A model generated the notes under the pieces. The model was not told where the DNA came from. It did not search any database and saw only the letters and a program-made list of their open reading frames with translations. A DNA stretch of 64,000 nucleotides, from NCBI RefSeq assembly GCF_014650775.1, contig NZ_BMVP01000003.1, positions 124,001-188,000 of the forward strand, read 5' to 3'. Position numbers and translations under genes: made by a program. Each line of letters starts with the position of its first letter. Position 1 is the stretch's first letter. Positions 8,660 to 15,934 of this stretch are shown piece after piece. This DNA comes from Streptomyces cirratus. GTDB taxonomy: Bacteria > Actinomycetota > Actinomycetes > Streptomycetales > Streptomycetaceae.

Positions 8660-8869
8660 CGTGAGCGCGGTTGCGGCCCCGCCGTCCGCCTCGCCGTGCA
8701 CACGCCCGCCGACGGCCACGGGGCCCGCATCCGGGACGGCCCCGCCACGGCGCAGAAACGTCACGCCTCCCCCGTTCGTGCCCGCCACCCCTGTACGCCC
8801 GGCGGGTGGGGGGCGGTCATTACCATGAGGGGGTTTGGCGGAGCGCGTTTCATACGGAGGAAGCTGAGG

Positions 8870-9289
8870 GTGTTCTCGGTGGTCGTCAGGCAGGACGCGC
8901 GGGGTGTGGTGTTCGCACTGCGCGGGGAGCTCGACTTCGAAAGCGTGGTGCAGCTGCACGAGGCCGGGGAGCAGGAGCTGGGCAGGGGCCCGGGGGTGGG
9001 GCCCGTCGTGGCCGACTGTTCCGACCTGGAGTTCTGTGACTCGTCCGGTGTCGGCGCCCTGGTGCGGTTCTTCCAGCAGCTGTCCGCTCAGGGCCGGGCG
9101 CTGCGGCTGGCGTGCGTGCCGGATTCGGTGGCCCGTCTGTTCTCGCTGACCGGACTTGACCAGGTCTTCTCCGTCCACGCGGACGTGTCCGACGCCCTGG
9201 TCGCGGGCACGGGCGGCCGTGAGATCGTTGCTCCGGGCGCTGCGGGCGCTGACAAACCGGTACAGCCGAGTGGGGGGCAGGGCACATGA
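8870..9289 (+). CDS. STAS-domain anti-sigma factor antagonist
   Basis: A 139-residue protein with a single STAS domain: VVFALRGELDFESV, then VVADCSDLEFCDSSGVGALVRF. The Ser in CDSSG is the usual phosphorylation site controlling binding to an anti-sigma kinase. GTG at 8870 is chosen because CGGAGG lies 9 bases upstream and the protein then starts at the first STAS strand; ATG at 8825 is an alternative. Its stop overlaps the next start (ATGA at 9286), so it is translationally coupled to a SpoIIE-type phosphatase that could dephosphorylate it. No anti-sigma kinase gene is in the window. Confidence 0.85.
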   Translation: MFSVVVRQDARGVVFALRGELDFESVVQLHEAGEQELGRGPGVGPVVADCSDLEFCDSSGVGALVRFFQQLSAQGRALRLACVPDSVARLFSLTGLDQVFSVHADVSDALVAGTGGREIVAPGAAGADKPVQPSGGQGT

Positions 9290-11499
9290 CGCGCGTACCG
9301 GGGCGGAAGGCAGCGCAGTCCGCCGGGACGCGAAGGGCGCGGACGAACGGCGAAAGCAGGGCGGAGGAGGACCTGCGGGCCCTATTCGGGCAGTCGACGG
9401 CCGTGTTCGCCTCCCTCGCCGGACCGGCGCACATGCTGGAGGCGGCGAACCCGGCGTTCTTCGCCGCGATCGGCGGGGGTGAGCGCACCCGCACCGGCGT
9501 GCCCCTCGGACAGCTGGTGCCCGAACTCGCCGACCAGGGTTTCCTCGCCCTCCTGGACCAGGTCTACCGCACCGGCAAGGCCCACATCGGCAGGGATGCC
9601 CGGGTCGTGCTGGGTGAGGGGGCGGCGGCGCGGGAGGCGTTCTTCGACTTCACCTACGAGCCCCGCGTGGACGCCGGCGGCAACACCATGGGTGTGCGGG
9701 TGATCGGGGTGGAGACCACCCAGGTCAAGCACGCCCAGCGGCTGACGGCCGAGCACCGCGCGCTGCTGGAGCAGATCGCGCGCCAGGCACCGCTGCCCGA
9801 GGTCCTCGAGGGCATGGCCCGTGTCATAGAGGACCTGGCGCCCGAGGAAGTGCTGGTCTCCGTCCTGCTGGCCGACGCCGACGGCCGGCACCTGCGGCAC
9901 GGCGCGGCGCCCAGCCTGCCCGACTTCTACAACGAGGCCATCGACGGCATCGCCACCGGGGAAGGCGTCGGCTCCTGCGGCACCGCCGCCCACCGCCGCC
10001 GGCCGGTGATCGTGACCGACATCGCCACCGACCCGTTCTGGGACGACTTCCGTGACCTGGCCGAGAAGGCGGGACTCGCCGCCTGCTGGTCCACCCCGGT
10101 ACTCGCCCGCGACGGCTCACTGCTGGGCACCTTCGCCATGTACCACCGCACCCCGCGCGCGCCGCAGGAAGCCGACCTCGCCCTGGCCCGGGTCTTCGCC
10201 GACACCGTGGCCCTGGCCGTCGAACGCCAGCAGGCCGAACAGGCGCGACAGGCCGCCGAGGCCCGGGAGACGGCGGCCCGCGCCGACCTCGCCTTCCTCC
10301 TGAAGGCCAGTACCGCCCTGACCAGCGACCTGGACGCCACCCAGACCCTCCAGCGCCTGGCCGCGTTCTGCACCCCGCAGCTGGCGCCGCTGTGCGCGGT
10401 CGACGTCGTCGAAGGCGGACGGGTGCACCGCATCGCCACCGCCGCGCCCACGAAGGGGCAGCAGGACCTGCTGGCCTCGCACCTCCCGGTCCACGACGCC
10501 GCCGACAACACCGTCGCCCGCGTGCTGGCCTCCGGCATGAGGGAGGTCGCGCGCCGCACGCCCACCGGGTCCGGCCCCTGGCAGGAGCTGGGCGTCACCG
10601 GCTACATGTGCATTCCCCTGATGGACCGGGGCAGTGCCTTCGGCACGTTGACCCTGCTGTCCACCGGCGAGCACCCCTTCGACGGCCACACCGTCGCCCT
10701 CGCCGAGGAACTCGCCCGGCGCGCCGCGCTGGCCGCCCGCCACGCCCGCCAGTACACCCACCGCGTCACCCTCGCCCGTGACCTGCAAGCCGGACTGCTG
10801 CTGCCCGATCTGCCCGCCGTGCCCGGCGCCGACGTCGCCACCTACTACCACCCCGCCGGCGAGGGCCTGGACGTCGGCGGCGACTTCTACGACGTCTTCC
10901 CCCTCGACGACGGCCGCTGGGCGTTCCTGCTCGGTGACGTCTGCGGACGGGGAGCCATCGCCGCCACGACCACCGCCCTGGTCCGCCACACCGCCCGCGC
11001 CGTCGCGCCCCTCCTGCCCGGTCCGGACGCCGTAGTCGAAGCCGTCAACCGGGCGCTGCTCAACCGGCCCGACAGCCACGGCACCGGATTCGTCACCCTC
11101 GTCTACGGTCAGCTCACCCCCACCCCCGACGGGCTGGACGTCTGCCTGGTCCGCGCCGGTCACACCCTGCCGCTCGTCCTCGGCACCGACGGGACGGTGC
11201 ACACCGTCGACGCGCCCGGTGCGCTCCTCGGCATCACGGCGGACCCCGCCGTGACCGTCCACCGCCTCCATCTGAGCCCGCGGGAAAGCCTGTTGCTCTA
11301 CACGGACGGGATCACCGAGGCCCGCGACGGTTCCGGCGAGCAGTTCGGCGAGCAACGCCTCGCGGCCGCCCTGACCGGCGGCGCGCACCGCACTGCCGCG
11401 CACGACGTCATCGACGTCCTCACCCGGGCCGTGCAGGCCTTCACGGGCGGCCACGACATCGACGACGACCAGGCCGTCCTCGTCCTGACCGCGACCTGA
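9286..11499 (+). CDS. PAS-GAF-GAF-PP2C (SpoIIE/RsbU-type) serine phosphatase
   Basis: A 737-residue sensor phosphatase. Order: PAS-like domain (about 30-145), GAF domain (about 160-320, containing GVGSCGTAAHRRRPVIVTDI), short coiled linker, second GAF (about 345-500), and a PP2C/SpoIIE domain (about 520-735). Metal-binding and catalytic motifs of the last domain are present: GGDFYDVFPL, GDVCGRG, AGHTLPLV, YTDGITEARD and DDDQAVLVL. It overlaps the upstream STAS gene by 4 bases, so the pair likely forms the sensing end of a partner-switching pathway that frees a sigma factor. The signal sensed is unknown. Confidence 0.9.
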   Translation: MTRVPGRKAAQSAGTRRARTNGESRAEEDLRALFGQSTAVFASLAGPAHMLEAANPAFFAAIGGGERTRTGVPLGQLVPELADQGFLALLDQVYRTGKAHIGRDARVVLGEGAAAREAFFDFTYEPRVDAGGNTMGVRVIGVETTQVKHAQRLTAEHRALLEQIARQAPLPEVLEGMARVIEDLAPEEVLVSVLLADADGRHLRHGAAPSLPDFYNEAIDGIATGEGVGSCGTAAHRRRPVIVTDIATDPFWDDFRDLAEKAGLAACWSTPVLARDGSLLGTFAMYHRTPRAPQEADLALARVFADTVALAVERQQAEQARQAAEARETAARADLAFLLKASTALTSDLDATQTLQRLAAFCTPQLAPLCAVDVVEGGRVHRIATAAPTKGQQDLLASHLPVHDAADNTVARVLASGMREVARRTPTGSGPWQELGVTGYMCIPLMDRGSAFGTLTLLSTGEHPFDGHTVALAEELARRAALAARHARQYTHRVTLARDLQAGLLLPDLPAVPGADVATYYHPAGEGLDVGGDFYDVFPLDDGRWAFLLGDVCGRGAIAATTTALVRHTARAVAPLLPGPDAVVEAVNRALLNRPDSHGTGFVTLVYGQLTPTPDGLDVCLVRAGHTLPLVLGTDGTVHTVDAPGALLGITADPAVTVHRLHLSPRESLLLYTDGITEARDGSGEQFGEQRLAAALTGGAHRTAAHDVIDVLTRAVQAFTGGHDIDDDQAVLVLTAT

Positions 11500-11626
11500 C
11501 CCGGCCGGCCGGCTCGAAGGCCGACGGGGGCCGCTCATGCCGACGGGGCGGCGTGCCGACGTGGTGTCGGGGGACGCCGCCCTCGGGCGGGACGGACCGG
11601 GGAGGTGACTCCCACTGTCATGGCGG

Positions 11627-12415
11627 TTACTTCGGGTCGGCGTTGAACTTCGACGTCGACCAGCGGTAACCGAGTGCGGCCAGGCCGATGGACCAGGCCA
11701 CCGCGAGCCATCCGTTGTAGCCGATCTCGCTGCCGAGCAGCAGGCCGCGCAGGGTTTCGATGGCGGGGGTGAAGGGCTGGTACCGGGCGATCGGCTGGAA
11801 CCAGCCCGGCATCGCGTCGATGGGGGTGAACGCGCTGGAGATGAGCGGCAGCAGGATGAGCGGCATGGCGCTGTTGCTGGCCGCCTCGGCGTTCGGGCTG
11901 GCCATGCCCATTCCGACCGCGATCCAGGTGAGCGCCAGGGCGAAGAGTGCGAGCAGCCCGATCGCCGCCAGCCATTCCAGGGCGGTGGCGTCCGTGGACC
12001 GGAAGCCGATGGCCACGGCGACGGCGCCGACGAGGAGGACGCTGGCGACCGACTGCAGGACGCTGCCGACGACGTGCCCGATGAGTACGGAGCCTCGGTG
12101 GATCGCCATCGTGCGGAAGCGGGCGATGATGCCCTCGGACATGTCGGTGGCGACGGACACCGCGGCGCCGATGACGGTGCTGCCGATGGTCATCAGCAGG
12201 ATGCCCGGGACGACGTAGGCGATGTACGCGGAGCGGTCGGCGCCGCCGCCGATGCCCGCGCTCATCGTGTCGCCGAAGATGTAGACGAAGAGCAACAGCA
12301 GCATGACGGGCGTGAGCAGCAGGTTCAGGGTGAGGGACGGGTAGCGGCGCGCGTGCAGGAGGTTGCGGCGCAGCATGGTGGCGGAGTCGCGCACGGCGAG
12401 GGGCAGGGAGCTCAT
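11627..12415 (-). CDS. ABC-2 type drug exporter permease (DrrB-like)
   Basis: A 262-residue integral membrane permease of the ABC-2/daunorubicin-export type. About six transmembrane segments are visible, with a central cytoplasmic region (MSEGIIARFRTMAIHRGSVLIG) typical of DrrB proteins and the conserved PLISSAFTPIDAMPGWFQPI segment before the last helices. Start ATG at 12415 overlaps the stop of the ATPase gene (ATGA), indicating translational coupling. It pairs with the adjacent ATP-binding protein to pump an unknown small molecule. Confidence 0.9.
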   Translation of the reverse strand: MSSLPLAVRDSATMLRRNLLHARRYPSLTLNLLLTPVMLLLLFVYIFGDTMSAGIGGGADRSAYIAYVVPGILLMTIGSTVIGAAVSVATDMSEGIIARFRTMAIHRGSVLIGHVVGSVLQSVASVLLVGAVAVAIGFRSTDATALEWLAAIGLLALFALALTWIAVGMGMASPNAEAASNSAMPLILLPLISSAFTPIDAMPGWFQPIARYQPFTPAIETLRGLLLGSEIGYNGWLAVAWSIGLAALGYRWSTSKFNADPK

Positions 12416-13380
12416 CGGACGTTCTCCTCGGTCTGGTTGTTCTGGGCGGGCACGGTGGAGCCGGTCAGGGCGAAGAAGACGTCGTCGAGGTCGGGGGTGT
12501 GCACGGTCAGCTCGTCGGCCTCGATGCCGGCCGAGTCCAGCCAGTCGAGGATGGAACGCAGCTCGCGCTGGCTGCCGTCGCTCGGGATCTGCAGGGCGAG
12601 GGCCTCGTCGTCCCGGGAGGCCTCGCGCAGTGCGCGGGCCGCACTGCGGTACGTGGACGGGTCGTAGAAGCGGAGCCGGACGTGGCCGCCGGGGATCAGG
12701 CGCTTGAGCTCCTCGGCAGTGCCCTGAGCGGCGATCTTGCCGTCGTTCAGCACGGCGATGCGGTCGGCGAGCTGGTCGGCCTCCTCCAGGTACTGGGTGG
12801 TGAGGAAGACGGTGACGCCGTTTGTGACGAGCTCGCGGATGATCTGCCACATGTTGTGGCGGCTGCGCGGGTCGAGGCCGGTGGTGGGCTCGTCGAGGAA
12901 GATGATCCGCGGGTCGCCGACCAGGGTCATGGCGATGTCGAGGCGGCGCTTCATGCCGCCGGAGTAGGTGGATGCGGGCTTCTTCGCGGCGTCGGTGAGG
13001 TCGAACCGCTCCAGGAGTGCGGCGCAGACGCGCCGTCCCTCGGCTTTGGAGAGGTGGTGGAGGTCGGCCATGAGGAGCATGTTCTCCTCACCGGTGATCA
13101 GGCCGTCGACGGCGGAGAACTGTCCGGTGACGCCGATCGCGGCGCGGACCGCCTGTGGGTCGGTGGCGAGGTCGTGGCCGGCGACGCGGATCTCACCGGA
13201 GGCGGGGCCGGCGGTGATGAGGGTCGAGAGGATCTTGACCGCGGTGGTCTTGCCGGCGCCGTTCGGACCGAGCAGGGAGAAGATCGTTCCCTCCGGGACG
13301 GCCAGGTCGATGCCGTCGAGGACGGTCTTGTCGCCATAGGACTTGCGCAGCCCGTTCGCCGCGATGGCCAAGCTGGTCAT
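12412..13380 (-). CDS. ABC transporter ATP-binding protein (DrrA-like)
   Basis: A 322-residue ATPase with Walker A (GPNGAGKTT), Q-loop (VTGQFSAVD), signature YSGGMKRRL, Walker B IIFLDEPT and an H-region in which the usual His is Gln (FLTTQYLEEAD), as in many DrrA homologues. The C-terminal extension of about 90 residues ends with LDDVFFALTG, also typical of daunorubicin-resistance ATPases. It lies between the permease gene (4-base overlap) and the DUF4097 gene (30-base gap), forming a three-gene operon. Confidence 0.92.
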   Translation of the reverse strand: MTSLAIAANGLRKSYGDKTVLDGIDLAVPEGTIFSLLGPNGAGKTTAVKILSTLITAGPASGEIRVAGHDLATDPQAVRAAIGVTGQFSAVDGLITGEENMLLMADLHHLSKAEGRRVCAALLERFDLTDAAKKPASTYSGGMKRRLDIAMTLVGDPRIIFLDEPTTGLDPRSRHNMWQIIRELVTNGVTVFLTTQYLEEADQLADRIAVLNDGKIAAQGTAEELKRLIPGGHVRLRFYDPSTYRSAARALREASRDDEALALQIPSDGSQRELRSILDWLDSAGIEADELTVHTPDLDDVFFALTGSTVPAQNNQTEENVR

Positions 13381-13410
13381 GGGGAGTGCTCCTTCTTTCC
13401 GGGCTGCGGG

Positions 13411-14073
13411 TCAGAGGCTGCGGGCGGTGATGTCGCCCTGGGAGGTGGTCGCCTGGATGTCGAGCTCGGTGGCCCCGTCGTTCTTGAGGTGGTTGCTGAT
13501 GCGGCCGTAGGAGGTGCCGGCGTCGAGGGAGGCCGAGACGCCGGGGGCGGCGGTGACCGAGATGTCGCCCTGGTGGGTGCTCAGCACGACCTTGCCGCGT
13601 ACGGCTTCGGCGATCCGGATGTCGCCCCTCGCGGTGCTGATCTCCGCGGGTCCCCCGAGCCGGCCGACCTCGACGTCGCCGTCGGTCGCGGTGAGGCGAA
13701 GGCTCGCGACCTCGTCGATCTTGATCTGGCGGTACGCGCCGTCGAAGGTGATGTCGCCGAGGCGGCCGACGGCCCGGAACTCGGTGCTGGCGGCCTTCGC
13801 CTCGACGCGGGAACCGGCGGGCAACTGGACGGTCACCTCGATGGATCCGGAGGGGCCGAAGTGCTGGTTCCGCACGGGTACCTCGACCCGCAGGACTCCC
13901 TCGGCGTACTCGACCGTGGTCTGCTCCGCTGCCTTCACGTCGCGGCTCTTCGAGGCGTTCACGGGGAGGATCTCGACGGTGGTGTCGGCACGGTCGGCGG
14001 CGATGATCTGGACTCGCCCGGCGGGGATGTCGAGGACGGCGGAGATGGGGGCGGTGGTGGCGAACTTCTGCAT
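13411..14073 (-). CDS. DUF4097-family beta-helix protein
   Basis: A 220-residue soluble protein made of repeated short strands (GDITFDG, GDVEVGRLGG, GDIRIAEA, GDISVTAAPG, GDITARSL), the pattern of DUF4097/adhesin-like beta-solenoids. ATG at 14073 is supported by GGAGA upstream and by the promoter at 14139-14111, which excludes the longer frame starting at 14124. It is the first gene of the operon with the DrrAB-like exporter. The role of DUF4097 proteins beside such transporters is unknown; a sensor or accessory role is inference. Confidence 0.8.
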   Translation of the reverse strand: MQKFATTAPISAVLDIPAGRVQIIAADRADTTVEILPVNASKSRDVKAAEQTTVEYAEGVLRVEVPVRNQHFGPSGSIEVTVQLPAGSRVEAKAASTEFRAVGRLGDITFDGAYRQIKIDEVASLRLTATDGDVEVGRLGGPAEISTARGDIRIAEAVRGKVVLSTHQGDISVTAAPGVSASLDAGTSYGRISNHLKNDGATELDIQATTSQGDITARSL

Positions 14074-14110
14074 CGTGGTCTCCTGCGACTCGTTGTTTCC
14101 GATGGACGAA

Positions 14111-14139
14111 AAGCTACGTTGCATTCAAAGAAGCTTCAA
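14111..14139 (-). promoter_or_regulatory. Promoter for the DUF4097-ABC exporter operon
   Basis: Reading the minus strand, TTGAAG (14139-14134) is followed by 17 bases and TAGCTT (14116-14111). This is a good match to sigma-70-type promoters of Streptomyces (TTGACN, TAGNNT). A GTTGCA box lies inside the spacer, suggesting repression from there. Confidence 0.65.
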
Positions 14140-14240
14140 TATGTTCGTTGCGCGAAAACACTGTTTCCCCAGCTCGGAGCCTATATTTCGTTGCAACCGA
14201 TCTCAACGTTAATGCAACACCGGGTGTCAGTTCGTTGCAA
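14117..14240. repeat. Five-copy GTTGCA operator array
   Basis: Five copies of a GTTGC(A/G) element occur in about 125 bases: ACGTTGCATTC near 14117, TTCGTTGCGCGAA at 14144-14156, TTCGTTGCAA at 14187-14196, an inverted copy in ACGTTAATGCAAC at 14206-14218, and TTCGTTGCAA at 14231-14240. The outer copies overlap both divergent promoters. Most likely these are binding sites of the regulator encoded at 14297. Confidence 0.6.
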
Positions 14241-14263
14241 TGAATGAAGCTGAACGCTATGCT
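14235..14263 (+). promoter_or_regulatory. Promoter for the GbsR/MarR-type regulator gene
   Basis: TTGCAA (14235-14240), a 17-base spacer and TATGCT (14258-14263). The -35 is part of the fifth GTTGCA box. The AAAGGAG ribosome-binding site follows at 14284-14290, fixing the start at 14297. Confidence 0.65.
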
Positions 14264-14296
14264 GGCGGCAGCCCTAGCCGAACAAAGGAGACCGCG

Positions 14297-15031
14297 ATGC
14301 CGGGAGGCAGGCTCACCCAGCAGGAACGCCAGCAGATCGGGCTGGGGCTGGCCGACGGCCTGGCCTACGCCGAGATCGCACGACGTCTGGACCGCCCGAC
14401 CTCGACGGTCACGCGTGAGGTGATGCGCAACGGCGGCCCCACGGCCTACCGCGCCGACCTGGCCCACCGCGCCACCGAACGCCGCGCCCACCGGCGAAAG
14501 CCCGCCTCGTCCCGGGGAGCGGAGGAGGCCGCCCTGCCGCACGGCCGCGACCCCGAGGCCGTGGCCGAGTACGAGGAGCGGTTCACCACGGTCATGATGC
14601 AGTCGGGCCTGTCCAACAAGATGATGGCGCGGGTGATGGTCTGCCTCCTCACCACCGACTCCGGCAGCATGACCGCCGCCGAACTGGTCCAGCGCCTCCA
14701 GGTCAGCCCGGCCTCCATCTCCAAGTCGATCGCCTTCCTGGAGAGCCAGGCCCTCGTCCGCCGGGAGCGCGACGAACGCCGCCGGGAGCGTTATGTCATC
14801 GACGAGAACCTCTGGTACCACTCGATGGAGGCCAGCGTCCGCGCCCTCACCGAGCAGGTCGAGATCTCACGGCAGGGCGTCGGCATCCTCGGTCCCGGCA
14901 CCCCGGCCGCCGTCCGCCTGGAGAACGTCGCCCGCTTCCTCGACTTCGTCGCCGAGAGCCTCGCCCGCGCCGCGGAGCAGGCCCGCGACGTGCTCCACAC
15001 GAAGGCGGAATCGACTTCGGACGGTGCTTGA
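14297..15031 (+). CDS. GbsR/MarR-family regulator with an IS30-like N-terminal HTH
   Basis: A 244-residue protein with two DNA-binding modules. Residues about 5-65 (LTQQERQQIGLGLADGLAYA, then RRLDRPTSTVTREVMRNGG) resemble the HTH_38 domain of IS30 transposases. Residues about 105-175 form a GbsR/MarR-type winged helix (MTAAELVQRLQVSPASISKS, LVRRERDERRRERYVI). The C-terminus is helical and probably dimerises. ATG at 14297 has AAAGGAG 6 bases upstream; an earlier ATG at 14240 lies within the promoter. It diverges from the DUF4097-ABC operon and probably represses both sides through the GTTGCA array in response to an exported compound. Confidence 0.82.
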   Translation: MPGGRLTQQERQQIGLGLADGLAYAEIARRLDRPTSTVTREVMRNGGPTAYRADLAHRATERRAHRRKPASSRGAEEAALPHGRDPEAVAEYEERFTTVMMQSGLSNKMMARVMVCLLTTDSGSMTAAELVQRLQVSPASISKSIAFLESQALVRRERDERRRERYVIDENLWYHSMEASVRALTEQVEISRQGVGILGPGTPAAVRLENVARFLDFVAESLARAAEQARDVLHTKAESTSDGA

Positions 15032-15093
15032 CCGTCTCGCTCGGTGGGAGGGGGTGATTGTTCGCGCAGGGGCGGCGCCTTACCCTCGCGTGC

Positions 15094-15777
15094 ATGCCTC
15101 ACGAGAAGGAAGTACCGCCGTCGGCCGATGTGTTGCGCGCGGCCTACGGTGCGTTCGACGCAGTCGTCAAGACCGTCACGGATGAGCGGTCGTGGCTGCC
15201 GACCGGCTGTGCCGGCTGGTCGGTCCGCGACCTCGTCTTCCACTGCGTGGGTGACGCGCAACGCGGCCTGGTCGCCCTGCACACGCCCGTCGAACGGCCG
15301 CCGGACCGTGACGCGGTGACCTACTGGGAGGACTGGCGGCCGGAACCCGTCGGTGCGGCCAACGGCCGTAGGTTCAACCGGGTCGTCGCCAGCATGTTCT
15401 TGCAGGTCGACCAACTGTGTGAGCTGTATTCCGAGACCGTGGCCGCCATGGTGGACGCCGCGGCGGGCGCTTCGGCCGGCCGGCCGGTCGCCACTCAAGG
15501 CCACGTACTGTTCGCCGGCGATCTGATCCGCACGCTGGCCGTCGAGGCGACGATCCACCATCTCGACCTCGTGCTGTCCCTCCCCGACGCACCCGGGCCT
15601 TCGGCCGAAGGGCTCGGCGAAGTGCGCCGCACGCTGGACGGACTGCTCGGCCGCCCGGTGCCGCTGCCGTGGGACGACGCGCATTACGCGCGGGTGGCGA
15701 CCGGACGCGCGACGCTGTCGGACGCCGACAGGGCCCGCCTGGGCGCGGACGCGGCCCGCTTCCCGCTGTTCGCATAG
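15094..15777 (+). CDS. Mycothiol-dependent maleylpyruvate isomerase-like DinB-family protein
   Basis: A 227-residue four-helix protein of the DinB/MDMPI type. It shows the N-terminal GWSVRDLVFHCVGD motif whose His contributes to the metal site, and a later EATIHHLDL helix with two further His. Such proteins are metal- and mycothiol-dependent transferases in actinomycetes; the substrate here is unknown. ATG at 15094 begins the natural N-terminus; an in-frame upstream start at 15058 lacks a ribosome-binding site. It is a single gene between two regulator clusters. Confidence 0.75.
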   Translation: MPHEKEVPPSADVLRAAYGAFDAVVKTVTDERSWLPTGCAGWSVRDLVFHCVGDAQRGLVALHTPVERPPDRDAVTYWEDWRPEPVGAANGRRFNRVVASMFLQVDQLCELYSETVAAMVDAAAGASAGRPVATQGHVLFAGDLIRTLAVEATIHHLDLVLSLPDAPGPSAEGLGEVRRTLDGLLGRPVPLPWDDAHYARVATGRATLSDADRARLGADAARFPLFA

Positions 15778-15824
15778 CCCGGCGGGCCCGACGGGACGGC
15801 GCGGGGCGGGCACGATCCATTGGA

Positions 15825-15899
15825 GTGCACGGCTCCTGGAGGTGCACGGTCCCTGGGGTGCACAATCGTTTACCCTTGGGGTGAACAGTTGTGCACCCC
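15825..15899. promoter_or_regulatory. GTGCAC operator array upstream of the MFS/TetR operon
   Basis: GTGCAC palindromes occur at 15825, 15842, 15858 and 15891 (spacing 17, 16 and 33, about 16.5-base periodicity). A perfect 11-base inverted repeat GGGGTGCACAA / TTGTGCACCCC spans 15855-15865 and 15889-15899. Nested inside is GTTTACCC-ttg-GGGTGAAC (15868-15886, 7 of 8 pairs). Likely operator of the TetR protein encoded two genes on. Confidence 0.6.
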
Positions 15900-15934
15900 G
15901 GCTGTGTCCCGTTCCCGCCCCGGTCTGGAGCAGC

